Origin: Verrucomicrobiaceae bacterium | Lineage (GTDB): Bacteria > Verrucomicrobiota > Verrucomicrobiia > Verrucomicrobiales > Verrucomicrobiaceae | DNA length: 36,952 nt | Reading direction: 5' to 3' | NCBI GenBank assembly: GCA_016795465.1 | Contig: JAEUHK010000005.1 | Span: forward strand, 1-36,952 | Part shown: in pieces, positions 1 to 8,732 of the stretch | Numbering within the stretch: position 1 is the first letter of the stretch | Layout of the letters: each line of letters begins with the position of its first letter | The notes under the pieces: model-generated | Seen by the model: the letters and a program-made list of their open reading frames with translations, nothing else | Databases searched by the model: none | Told to the model about the DNA's origin: nothing | Position numbers and translations under genes: made by a program

Positions 1-2
1 GA

Positions 3-2318
3 GGGAACCTCACCGCAAGAGCGGATGTATCGCAGCCACAATCGAGTCCAGAAGAAGGGAGGGAAGCCAAAGCCAAGTTTCGGTTCGTTGGAACTCGTAA
101 ACTTGCCTCTAACGAGGTCCCTGAGGCCGCTTACCAAGCGATTCCAGACTTCACCCAAATTGAAAATGACCGCCTTCGTTACATGACTGGACACGGGCCT
201 GTCGGCAGATTGCATTTGGCATGGCAAACCTTGTTGGATCGTGGAGAAGGCTTTCGACACCATTGGGCTACTTTCGGACTAAGCCTTCCGACCACGGCTA
301 CGCGATACTTTCGACAGTTCGCAGCCCATCCAACAAGTGAACTTTTGAGCGAACTCCTCTCCCACATCAAACCAAGTCTCCCTGGCCCCACCACCGCCTC
401 CTCGCGCACCGCAAAACAAATCCCAGTTCGCGAGGCCTATGACATCGAGTTCGAGCGCTTCATCGCCCGCATGTTCATGGAACGGCAACCGGACTTCGTC
501 GCGAAGTTCCTCGACTCCGAAGCTGCCGCGAAACTGCCCGTGGAGGCCCGCGTGCTCGCCTCGCTCGCGTTGGAGCCGAAGGCCAGCGCCTCCCGCGTCG
601 CCAAACTGCTCCCGCAGCTCGACCGCGCCCCGAATGACGAAGAACTCCTCCGCCTGGCCCAGTTCCCCGCCGAGCCCGGCGTCGGCGAAGCCCTCCAAGC
701 GCTCCTCACCAACGAAAAATCCCGCGCCGCCGTCGCCGAGAAGCTCGTCGCGCAACGCACGAAGCTCGATGCGAAGCAGATCGCGCCGCTGCTGGTGGAA
801 ACCGCACGCATCATGCTCAAGAGTGCGGACGCCCCCGTTCGTAAGCTAGCCTTTGAGATCGCAAGTGGCTTCCTGCTTCAGGCACTCGATGAAGACCTTG
901 TGCTTGTGACCAGAGCAGCCAACGCAAGGCAAGAAGACGCTGTTTTAGCGTTGAATGCACTCAGTGAAATAGGATCGAAAGAGTCGGCTCACTTCTTCAT
1001 GCTCTTCCGAGATGCGAACTCTCCTGCTGTCAGAGATGCAGCCGTCACGGCTTTGGCGAAATCACGAAGTGCAGAGGCTCCTAAAGCCATTGTGAGTCTC
1101 TACGCTGACTTAACCCCAAACCAGCGCCGCAGCGCCCTCAACGCCCTCTCCAGCGGCAAAGCTGGCGCTAAGACCATCGTCACCGCCTTGCTCGACAAGA
1201 AACTCCCGCAGACCGACCTCGACGGCCCCACCGTCGAACGCCTCGCCACCGTGCTCGGCGATGATCCCGCAATCGAAAAACTCCAGCAGCAACTCGACGG
1301 CATCTTCCGCGAGGTCTTGCTGCTCGACGGCCAGGACACCGCGTGGGTCGATTCGAAGATCACGCTCGAAGGGCCCTTCACCGTCGAGGCCTGGGTGCGG
1401 CTCGCGCCCGGCATCGGCAATGAAGACAGCCTCCTCGGCACTGCCAAAGGCGTGCAGATGAATTTCTTCGGCGGCAAATTCCGCGTCTATGCCGGACCCG
1501 AGCTGCACGACGTCTGCGTGGCCAACAAACCCATGACGCCCGATCTTTGGACCCACCTCGCCGTCACCCGCGATGACAAGGGCATCATTCGTATCTACCA
1601 AAACGGCGAACTCGACGCCGCAGGCACCCGACCCGCCCCCGCCAAGTGGGAAAACTGCCAGATCGGCTGGAGCGGCCCCGCCAAAGGCACCGAAGGCGTC
1701 ATCACCGAGTTCCGCGTGCTCAAACGCGCCAAAACCGCCGCTGAAGTGCGTGCAGGCTTTGATCGGTCCGATTCGTCCGATCAGACCGATTTCAAAAAAC
1801 TCGGCAAAGGCGCGCGAATCGCCAAAACCATCGACACCCCGCCGCTGCTCACCGAAGAAGCCGCGAAGGCCCTCGACGCCAAATTTGCCAAATTCACCGC
1901 CTTGGCCCCGAGAGGCGATCCGCAGGCCGGAAAAGCCCTCAGCGCCCTCTGCATGGCCTGTCATCAAATCGGCAACGCCGGCGGTCAAATCGGCCCGAAC
2001 CTCTCCGGCGCGGGCGCGATGGGCCTGGAGGCCGTCTTGCGCAACATCCTCACGCCGAACGCCGCCATGGAGCCCGGCTACCGCATCTACCGCGTCGAAA
2101 TGAAAAACGGCGACCTCATCGACGCCTTCTTCGTCAGCGAAGACAAAGACGCCGTCGTCATCCGCCAAGCCGGCCTCCCCGACCGCCGTCTCCCCAAAGC
2201 CGACATCCGCAGCACCAAATTCATCCGCCGCTCCCTCATGCCCGAAGGCCTGTTAGATTCGCTCCAGGACAAACAGGTGGCCGATTTGCTCGCGTATCTG
2301 ATGACGCTGAAGGGTTGA
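3..2318 (+). CDS. Large secreted HEAT-repeat / LamG / cytochrome c protein (5' end outside window)
   Basis: The frame is open to the left edge of the window, so the ATG at 183 is probably not the true start. Counting from that ATG, residues about 110-400 are helical HEAT-like repeats. About 405-520 resembles a LamG/concanavalin-like sandwich (PFTVEAWVRL, a strand pattern typical of the fold). The C-terminal 120 residues form a cytochrome c domain with heme motif C590-MA-C593-H594. This order matches the large secreted cytochrome proteins of Planctomycetes and Verrucomicrobia, which are thought to act in carbohydrate or sulfated-glycan oxidation; the substrate here is unknown. Segments 183-380 and 840-1120 look less GC-rich than the rest of the gene. 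At 1761-1790 there is a run of TCCGAT-like hexamers coding Asp/Ser-rich sequence. Confidence is high for the family type and low for the function. Confidence 0.8.
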   Translation, partial: GNLTARADVSQPQSSPEEGREAKAKFRFVGTRKLASNEVPEAAYQAIPDFTQIENDRLRYMTGHGPVGRLHLAWQTLLDRGEGFRHHWATFGLSLPTTATRYFRQFAAHPTSELLSELLSHIKPSLPGPTTASSRTAKQIPVREAYDIEFERFIARMFMERQPDFVAKFLDSEAAAKLPVEARVLASLALEPKASASRVAKLLPQLDRAPNDEELLRLAQFPAEPGVGEALQALLTNEKSRAAVAEKLVAQRTKLDAKQIAPLLVETARIMLKSADAPVRKLAFEIASGFLLQALDEDLVLVTRAANARQEDAVLALNALSEIGSKESAHFFMLFRDANSPAVRDAAVTALAKSRSAEAPKAIVSLYADLTPNQRRSALNALSSGKAGAKTIVTALLDKKLPQTDLDGPTVERLATVLGDDPAIEKLQQQLDGIFREVLLLDGQDTAWVDSKITLEGPFTVEAWVRLAPGIGNEDSLLGTAKGVQMNFFGGKFRVYAGPELHDVCVANKPMTPDLWTHLAVTRDDKGIIRIYQNGELDAAGTRPAPAKWENCQIGWSGPAKGTEGVITEFRVLKRAKTAAEVRAGFDRSDSSDQTDFKKLGKGARIAKTIDTPPLLTEEAAKALDAKFAKFTALAPRGDPQAGKALSALCMACHQIGNAGGQIGPNLSGAGAMGLEAVLRNILTPNAAMEPGYRIYRVEMKNGDLIDAFFVSEDKDAVVIRQAGLPDRRLPKADIRSTKFIRRSLMPEGLLDSLQDKQVADLLAYLMTLKG

Positions 2319-2348
2319 ACCTCATCGCTCCCTGCGATAAGCCCACCC

Positions 2349-3557
2349 ATGTCATCAACCGCCCCCGAAACCTCTACCAAACCCGTCGTCCCGGCCGATT
2401 TGGAGATCAAAGACGCCCAGCTCATCTTCAACCATGTCTGGAAGCAACTCGAAGCCGACTACGGTCGCGAAAAACTGCGCTTCCCGAAGGAGCTGATCCT
2501 GCTCGGTGGTGCGCCGGGCGCGGGCAAGGGCACGAACACCGACTTCATCCGGAAAGTGCGCGGCATCGATGCGCAGCCCATCGTCGTCAGCGCCTTGCTC
2601 GACACACCGGAGGCCCGCGAAATCAAAGCACGCGGCGGCATGGTGGGAGATCGCGAGGTCGTGGGCATCCTCATGCGCAAGCTGCTGGAGCCCGAGCAGC
2701 AGAACGGCGCCATCCTCGACGGCTTCCCACGCACGAAGGTGCAGGTCGAGTGCCTCAAGATGCTCTTCGACAAGATGGTGCGCCTGCGCCGTGACTTCCT
2801 CGACACACCGGACGCCGCGCACTTCAAGCAGCCCATCTTCCACATCATGGTGCTCTTTGTCGATGAAGCCGAAAGCATTGCGCGACAGCTCAAACGCGGC
2901 CAGGAAGTGCTCGCTCACAACGCCGAGGTGCGCAGTTCGGGCCTCGGCGAGCTGTGGGAAGAACGCGCCACCGACTTTGATCCCGCGCTCGCTCGGAATC
3001 GCTACAAAGTCTTCAAAGAGAAGACCTACGACGCGCTCGTCTCGCTGAAGGAGATCTTCCACTATCACTTCATCAATGCGCAGGTGCCGCTGGAGGTGGT
3101 GCAGGAAAACATCATCAAGGAGCTCGAATATCAAAGCTCCCTCGAGCTCGATCCGCGCACGTTCGACCTCCTGCGCAAGCTCCCGCTCGCCAGCGAGATC
3201 ATCCGCCACGCGCGACAGGACCTCGTGCGCCGCCTCGATGCCTACAAAGTCGAGAAACCCGAGCTCATGCAGGCCGTCGTCACCTTCATCGAGACCAAGA
3301 TGATGCCCATCATCGTCCGCCACGCCATCTCCGGCCGCGCCGACATCAACACCGAGGACAAGCTCTTCCACGACCCCGAAGCCCTCGCCATCCTCATCGA
3401 CATCTTCTCCGAGCGCGGCTTCCACGCCAAAACGGATCTCCACGTCATCGAAATCCCCGACCGCTTTGACCTCCAAACCGGCAAGATCGAATGCCGGAAG
3501 AAAAAAGTCTTCCGCATCGCCGTGCAGTTTAAAGGCTCGGAGATTCGCCGCGGCTGA
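2349..3557 (+). CDS. Adenylate kinase-like nucleoside monophosphate kinase with long C-terminal extension
   Basis: The protein has 402 residues. A P-loop GGAPGAGKGT lies at residues 53-62 and the NMP-kinase signature DGFPRT at 124-129, so the first half is an adenylate-kinase-type fold transferring phosphate from ATP to a nucleoside monophosphate. Ordinary Adk is about 215 residues. This protein carries about 180 extra residues after the lid region that I do not recognise, so it may be a divergent kinase rather than the housekeeping Adk. The ATG at 2349 lies 30 bases after the previous stop. The next gene (Tgt) starts 6 bases downstream of this stop, so the two are probably co-transcribed. 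Confidence 0.8.
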   Translation: MSSTAPETSTKPVVPADLEIKDAQLIFNHVWKQLEADYGREKLRFPKELILLGGAPGAGKGTNTDFIRKVRGIDAQPIVVSALLDTPEAREIKARGGMVGDREVVGILMRKLLEPEQQNGAILDGFPRTKVQVECLKMLFDKMVRLRRDFLDTPDAAHFKQPIFHIMVLFVDEAESIARQLKRGQEVLAHNAEVRSSGLGELWEERATDFDPALARNRYKVFKEKTYDALVSLKEIFHYHFINAQVPLEVVQENIIKELEYQSSLELDPRTFDLLRKLPLASEIIRHARQDLVRRLDAYKVEKPELMQAVVTFIETKMMPIIVRHAISGRADINTEDKLFHDPEALAILIDIFSERGFHAKTDLHVIEIPDRFDLQTGKIECRKKKVFRIAVQFKGSEIRRG

Positions 3558-3563
3558 TCCGCC

Positions 3564-5207
3564 ATGCCTCCCTCCCGTCTCGATTTTCAAGTGCAAGCAC
3601 ATGCCAGCGGCTCGCGGGCGCGTGCAGCGACGTTTCGGACGCTTCATGGCGTCATTCAGACGCCGCTGTTCATGCCGGTGGGCACGCAGGCGACGGTGAA
3701 GGCGCAGACGCCGGAGTCGCTGGCGGCGTCGGGCTCGCAGATTTTGCTGGCGAACACCTATCACCTGCTGCTCCGGCCGGGGCCGGAGGTGTTTGAGAAG
3801 ATGGGCGGCATTCATCGCTTCATGAAATGGCCCGGCTCGGTGCTCACGGACTCGGGCGGCTATCAAATCTTCTCGCTGCCGCATTCGCGGTCGATGACGG
3901 AGAAAGGCGCGGTGTTTCAAAGCTATGTCGATAACCGCCGCATCCTGCTCAGCCCCGAGCTGAGCATCCAGACTCAGCGCAGCATCGGCAGCGACATCAT
4001 GATGGTGCTCGACCAGTGCATCCCGAGCACGGCAGATGAAAAGACGGCGCGGAAGGCCCTGCAGGTCACGCAACGCTGGGCTGCACGCAGTCTCGCGGCT
4101 CGCGAAGACTCGCCGCAGTCGCTTTTCGCCATCGTGCAGGGCGCGTTGTATCCGCATTTGCGGAAGGAAAGCGCTGCTGGACTCGTCACGATGCCGTTTG
4201 ATGGCTTCGCCATTGGTGGACTGGCCGTGGGTGAGGAAAAACATCAGCGCGAGGACGTCTGTGAACTCACCGCCGCGTTGCTGCCGGAGGATCGTCCGCG
4301 TTATCTGATGGGCGTGGGCATGCCAATCGATCTGCTGGAGGCTGTGCATCGCGGGATGGACATGTTTGACTGCATCATCCCCACGCAGGTGGCGAAACGC
4401 GGCACCGCCTTCACCTCACGCGGCATCGTCGAGCTGCGGCGCAGCGTGTACAAATTCGCCGACGTGCCGCTGGATGCCGCCTGCACCTGCCCGGTGTGCG
4501 CCACGCACTCGCGGGCGTATTTGCATCATCTCACCAAGACGCAGGAGACGCTCGGCTGGACACTCATCGGCCAGCACAACATCCACTTCTACCACCAGCT
4601 CATGCGCGAGATCCGTGCGAGCATTCTCGAGGATCGTTTCCTGCCGCTCTACCACGAGAAGCGGGCCATCCTCGCCGAGGAGGATCTCGATCATCCGGTG
4701 AAGCCGCCGAAACGCGGTCAAAGCTCCACCGCGAGCGAAATCGGCCAGTTTGAGCTTCATGGCTCATCCATCCGGCATCTCGAAACGGGTGCTGTGGTGC
4801 CCACGGAAGTGCGCGAGGAGCTTCCGGAGTTGGTGAAGCTGCTGAAGGCCAAAGACGAGAAGCCGGTCATCGTCTTGGATGAAGGTCTTGGAGCTGGCGC
4901 CGCGGCTTTGTCGGCCATTTTGGTCTATGAAGGTGTCGCTCAAAAGCAGTCGGTGAGACCAATGCACATCGTGAGTGTGGCGGAAGATCTGGATGCCTTG
5001 CGGCTGGCTTTGACGCACAAGAAGATCTTCTCGTGGCTGCGGCACGGGGCTGCCGACACGCTGCTGCATCGCGGAGCATGGAAATCGCGTTTTTGCTCCG
5101 GTTTGAGCTGGTCTCTCGCAAAGGAAGATGGGCTGCCCAAGCCTGATTTGGTCCTGCGAACCTTCAAAAGCACTCGCGAGCATGAAGCGCCGGTGATCGC
5201 GTTTTGA
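3564..5207 (+). CDS. tgt: tRNA-guanine transglycosylase fused to an MnmC-like methyltransferase domain
   Basis: Residues 1 to about 390 are a bacterial Tgt, which exchanges G34 for preQ1 in tRNAs with GUN anticodons (Asp, Asn, His, Tyr). Visible motifs are the substrate-binding LTDSGGYQIFSL with D96, the nucleophile region MDMFDC with D269, and the zinc ligands in CTCPVC (C307, C309, C312). The usual PTRNARNG anticodon-binding loop reads PTQVAKRG. Residues about 398-547 begin GQFELHGSSIRHLETG and continue with a Rossmann-like stretch (VIVLDEGLGAGAAALS), resembling the MnmC methyltransferase domain (DUF752) that finishes mnm5U34. That assignment is weaker, and the C-terminal end appears short. 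Both activities target wobble base 34. The gene ends against the convergent esterase gene. Confidence 0.85.
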   Translation: MPPSRLDFQVQAHASGSRARAATFRTLHGVIQTPLFMPVGTQATVKAQTPESLAASGSQILLANTYHLLLRPGPEVFEKMGGIHRFMKWPGSVLTDSGGYQIFSLPHSRSMTEKGAVFQSYVDNRRILLSPELSIQTQRSIGSDIMMVLDQCIPSTADEKTARKALQVTQRWAARSLAAREDSPQSLFAIVQGALYPHLRKESAAGLVTMPFDGFAIGGLAVGEEKHQREDVCELTAALLPEDRPRYLMGVGMPIDLLEAVHRGMDMFDCIIPTQVAKRGTAFTSRGIVELRRSVYKFADVPLDAACTCPVCATHSRAYLHHLTKTQETLGWTLIGQHNIHFYHQLMREIRASILEDRFLPLYHEKRAILAEEDLDHPVKPPKRGQSSTASEIGQFELHGSSIRHLETGAVVPTEVREELPELVKLLKAKDEKPVIVLDEGLGAGAAALSAILVYEGVAQKQSVRPMHIVSVAEDLDALRLALTHKKIFSWLRHGAADTLLHRGAWKSRFCSGLSWSLAKEDGLPKPDLVLRTFKSTREHEAPVIAF

Positions 5208-6281
5208 TCAGGGCTTCAGCCAATACTCAAAGAAGCGGCAGATGGCCTCGTTTGAGGCTTCGTTCGGATCGTGGAGCTCGCGATTGGTCATCGCCACGCG
5301 GTCGTTGTGACCGAGGAGCTGGTTCACGGCGATAGCATGTTTCAGCGAGAGCCAGCGTTTGGGTGGGTCCTCAGCACCACCGGAGACGAGGAAGGGCCGC
5401 GGAGCCATCAGCGCGTGCAGTTCCTGCAGGTCGTGGCCTTTTTCGATGAGCACCTTGTAGGCGCCGGTGCGCGGGCTGTCCTCACGCACGAGGCCTGGCT
5501 TGCGTGTCATCTTCGGATCGAGGCCGAGATACCACGTTTCCTGGTAGTTGATGCTGTGTCGTGTCTCATCAAAGACGATGCCCGGATCACTCCAGGCGGC
5601 ACAGGCATACTTCTCCCACAAACAGGAGCCGAAAAGGGACCACTTCCCGCCATACGAATGCCCGGTGATGCCGATGCGCGTGGCATCGACCTCTGGCAGC
5701 GAGGCGAGCGCGTGCCACATGTTCGCGCAGATGTAGCCCAAGTAGGACAGCGGCTGGCACTGCGCTCCGGCGCTGAGCACGGGCTTGCGGGCATCACCAC
5801 CGGGCGAGCCGATGGAAAGCGTGACAAAGCCACGCTGCGTGAGCTGCCAGGCAAAGTCCCGCATCGGCTTGCCGCCCAGCCCGGTGCTGGTTTCGGGCTC
5901 GTAAAAGGGAACGAAGACCGCGGGGCGTTTTCCGGTGGCATTTGGGAAGAGCAGGTAGCCTTCACCGGTTTGTCCGGGTGCGATCTCGATGCGCACCTTT
6001 CGCTGCGTGATGCCGTTTCCGCGTGTGGTGGTCTCGAGCACCTCGATCTTTGGTTTCTCGATCACCGGCGGCCATGCCCCCATGATGGCATGCCATTCAC
6101 TGAGGATCTCCTGACGCCTCCGCTTCCAGTCCTGCGGCGTGTTCACGGTCGAGCCATCACGAAACACGAGCGGTGAGGCACCCACGGGCTTTTGCGTGGC
6201 AAACTCGGCCGGGACGACGGCAAAGGGGCCTTCGGCGAAAGCGATCGAAACGAGGGCGAAAAGAGCGGCGAGAGGTTTCAT
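5208..6281 (-). CDS. Secreted alpha/beta-hydrolase, acetylxylan-esterase-like
   Basis: A 357-residue protein with a signal peptide (cleavage near FAEG, residue 16). The nucleophile elbow GHSYGG places the catalytic serine at S209; a likely acid is in GGAED (about 304-305) and the histidine is H337 in RELHDPNEAS. The fold matches the acetylxylan esterase / dienelactone-hydrolase group common in verrucomicrobial polysaccharide degraders, so it probably removes ester groups from plant or algal glycans outside the cytoplasm. The substrate cannot be read from sequence. It is the last gene of a minus-strand run. Confidence 0.75.
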   Translation of the reverse strand: MKPLAALFALVSIAFAEGPFAVVPAEFATQKPVGASPLVFRDGSTVNTPQDWKRRRQEILSEWHAIMGAWPPVIEKPKIEVLETTTRGNGITQRKVRIEIAPGQTGEGYLLFPNATGKRPAVFVPFYEPETSTGLGGKPMRDFAWQLTQRGFVTLSIGSPGGDARKPVLSAGAQCQPLSYLGYICANMWHALASLPEVDATRIGITGHSYGGKWSLFGSCLWEKYACAAWSDPGIVFDETRHSINYQETWYLGLDPKMTRKPGLVREDSPRTGAYKVLIEKGHDLQELHALMAPRPFLVSGGAEDPPKRWLSLKHAIAVNQLLGHNDRVAMTNRELHDPNEASNEAICRFFEYWLKP

Positions 6282-6313
6282 GAACTCAAGTCGCTCTCAA
6301 AGGCCTCAAAGTT

Positions 6314-7951
6314 TCATCGCTCATCGAGGTGCTCGTGGAGCCGTTCGAGCACCTCGCGGACAACATCCCGCTCCTCGACGCATCCGTGGCCATGTGGGAC
6401 CATTTTCTCGCTCTCTGCCGTGCTGAGGTGGGAGCTCCAGTAGGGCACCACGCCATCGCTCGACTCCTCACGCGGCACGCGGCGGCCTCGATCACCGATG
6501 ATGGAATGATGCTCCACCGCCGGCGTGGTCTCATCGAGGCCTTTGAGCAGGGGGTGCTTGTCCGAGAGCATGCCGATGCTGATGAAGGAGAACACGCCCC
6601 ACTTCGTGATCTGCGGCGAGAGGGCATCCATGTTTCCATACAGGATCTCATTTACCATCGTGAGGGAGTCGAGCGGGATGCGGATGAGGGAGGTGAGACG
6701 CCGCACAATGTTGAGGCTTGCGATCTTGCTGCCGCGATGCGGCGTGGCGATGAAGATGACGCGCTCCACATAAGGCAGGGGTTTGACGAAAAGCGCCTGT
6801 GTCATGCTGGTGCGGACGTTATCGCTCACGTTCATGTCCTGTGGTGGCTTGCTGAAGATGCCGTCCCACAGCTTGCTGCCGCTGTCTGTCACCTGCATGC
6901 GGCTGAGCAGGCCGCCCATGCTGTGGCCCACGAGCACCATGCGGCTCATGCCGGGATCATTGTGATCCGGATCGAAGTGGTCACGCGCCGCATCGAGTGA
7001 TTTGCGCAGCATCGCGGCGGCCTGCGGCACGCCCATCGCGGTGGGATAGAGGAAGTACCACGGCTGGTAGCGCTTTCGCAGCACCGGATCGGCGCAGAGG
7101 GCACTCACCACATTCAGCCAGATGTGCGGATCGCTCATGAGCCCGTGGACAAACACGACTGGGATGCGCTCGGGATCGTATTCATCCATGCGGTAGAGCT
7201 GGCAGTCACCGATTGCCTTTTCCGGATACAGCAGGCCTTTCAGCGAGATGCTGCCGAAGACCTTGCGGGAGAGTGCGACGTGCTTAGGCGCGGTGAAATC
7301 CGCCGCGAGCTGCCTTTCGCCGTCCGGTGACTGCACCGTGTCCGTGTCGAGCGTGTTGATCAGCCGCAGCTTGCAGTGCCGGATGCCGTACGCGTCTGGC
7401 TCATGAATGTGCATCAGCGCTGTCAGCGTGAAGTTTCCACCTTTGGGCGGAAGGAAAGGCAAGCGCTCTTTGACCTTGTCTGTCCGTTCCACCCGGCCAA
7501 CGAGCGGCACGCCCAGGCCCGTGCGGATGGCGCCGGCGGCAATCGGATCGAGAACGCTCGTGCGCGGCAGGATCAGATCATCGTAAACGAGTGGGGAGAC
7601 ATCCTTCGGAAACGCCTCCGATGGCTCGAGATGCACCACATACCGTGCGTCCTTGTTTTCGTGATGGAAGACTTGCCCGGTGCGCCAGTGACACGGCGAC
7701 TGAACACGCGTCCACGTTTTCAAAAAGCCTGCAAGCGCACTCTCGTAACGTTCCTCGGCCTCACGACGGTTGCGAGCCTTACCACGAGACATCCCTTGCC
7801 AACCTCCGGCCATCTTGTCGAGATCGGCCGCGAGGAGACGGCGAGTGCTTTGAGGCAGCTCCTCATCAGATGTGAGACGCTTTGGCCCCAGGCTTCCGCA
7901 GGAGACGAGCAGGGCGGATACGGCAAGGCATGCCGCGAGACGCTGCCTCAT
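6314..7951 (-). CDS. Lipoprotein alpha/beta-hydrolase (lipase/esterase-like)
   Basis: A 545-residue protein with a lipobox LLVSCG (lipidated C18), so it is anchored in a membrane facing the periplasm or exterior. The oxyanion region VVFVHGLMSDPHIW is followed by GHSMGG with nucleophile S344. A C-terminal SDGVVPY and PHGHG supply the probable Asp and His. The layout resembles PGAP1/DUF676-type lipases. The first 200 residues are not recognised. Its start overlaps the stop of the upstream DUF1080-like gene by 4 bases (ATGA), indicating translational coupling. Confidence 0.75.
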   Translation of the reverse strand: MRQRLAACLAVSALLVSCGSLGPKRLTSDEELPQSTRRLLAADLDKMAGGWQGMSRGKARNRREAEERYESALAGFLKTWTRVQSPCHWRTGQVFHHENKDARYVVHLEPSEAFPKDVSPLVYDDLILPRTSVLDPIAAGAIRTGLGVPLVGRVERTDKVKERLPFLPPKGGNFTLTALMHIHEPDAYGIRHCKLRLINTLDTDTVQSPDGERQLAADFTAPKHVALSRKVFGSISLKGLLYPEKAIGDCQLYRMDEYDPERIPVVFVHGLMSDPHIWLNVVSALCADPVLRKRYQPWYFLYPTAMGVPQAAAMLRKSLDAARDHFDPDHNDPGMSRMVLVGHSMGGLLSRMQVTDSGSKLWDGIFSKPPQDMNVSDNVRTSMTQALFVKPLPYVERVIFIATPHRGSKIASLNIVRRLTSLIRIPLDSLTMVNEILYGNMDALSPQITKWGVFSFISIGMLSDKHPLLKGLDETTPAVEHHSIIGDRGRRVPREESSDGVVPYWSSHLSTAESEKMVPHGHGCVEERDVVREVLERLHEHLDER

Positions 7952-8658
7952 GGCTGCTTCTTGGGCTCCTCAAGCACCTTGAGCTTCACATTTCGGATCG
8001 CCGCGGTCGTGGCGAAGGTGGTGAACGAGAGCGGCAGGTAGCTTTCGATGGGCCCAGGACGCACGCTGACTTTTTTGCCCTCGAGCTCCTGATCGATGAG
8101 ATGCTTGCCATCAATCCACACGCTGAGATTTGCGGGTGTCACACGCACTTTGACGGCGTACCATTTGTTGTCCTCGTAGCGGACGAAGTTGGAGGTGCCG
8201 TTCTCGCTGGCATCGAGGCCATCAATGCTGGAGATGCCTGTCACCGCGCCACCCCAGCCGCCGCAGACGAGCGTGGCGCAGGACTTTGGGCCGCCGACAG
8301 GAAAGGTGAGGCCGCAGAAGAAGTCCACGCCCTCGAGCCGCTTTGCCTCCAGCGAGATCTCATAGTTCGTCATCGGCAGTGAAGCGGCTTTTTTGTAAAC
8401 AGCGCCGCTTACGCTGTCGCCAGCATTGATGACCATGAGCCCTCCTTCGAGCTCCACGGCACCGCTCGCACCGATATCGACCATCTCCCAGTCATCGAGT
8501 GACTTGCCATCGAAGAGAACGATCTCCTTCGCGGACTCGGCGGGCATATCACCGGATTTGGCGGACTGTTTGGCCGTTTCGGGTTTCGACGGTTCGGCGG
8601 CGAATGCCATCAAGGCACCACAGAGAGTCGCAAGGCACAGCAGCAGGGTCGTTTTCAT
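7948..8658 (-). CDS. Secreted DUF1080-like (3-keto-disaccharide hydrolase-type) protein
   Basis: A 236-residue protein with a clear signal peptide ending near MAFAAEP. FDGKSLDDWEMVD is the hallmark opening of the DUF1080 family, a concanavalin-like beta sandwich; FVRYEDNKWYAVKVRV and the WIDGKHLID strand pattern follow. Some family members hydrolyse 3-keto-disaccharides and many are uncharacterised secreted proteins of Verrucomicrobia and Planctomycetes. It overlaps the downstream lipoprotein hydrolase by 4 bases, so the two are expressed together. Confidence 0.75.
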   Translation of the reverse strand: MKTTLLLCLATLCGALMAFAAEPSKPETAKQSAKSGDMPAESAKEIVLFDGKSLDDWEMVDIGASGAVELEGGLMVINAGDSVSGAVYKKAASLPMTNYEISLEAKRLEGVDFFCGLTFPVGGPKSCATLVCGGWGGAVTGISSIDGLDASENGTSNFVRYEDNKWYAVKVRVTPANLSVWIDGKHLIDQELEGKKVSVRPGPIESYLPLSFTTFATTAAIRNVKLKVLEEPKKQP

Positions 8659-8732
8659 AATGCGACGCGCATCCTCCGCATCGGCCTTTAGCGGTCAAGC
8701 GCTGTCATGGGCTCCTGAGCGCTGTTTTCAGC

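Noticed and set aside
2355..4349. A 664-codon minus-strand frame across the kinase and Tgt genes
   Set aside because: It spans two genes whose motifs are unambiguous on the plus strand.
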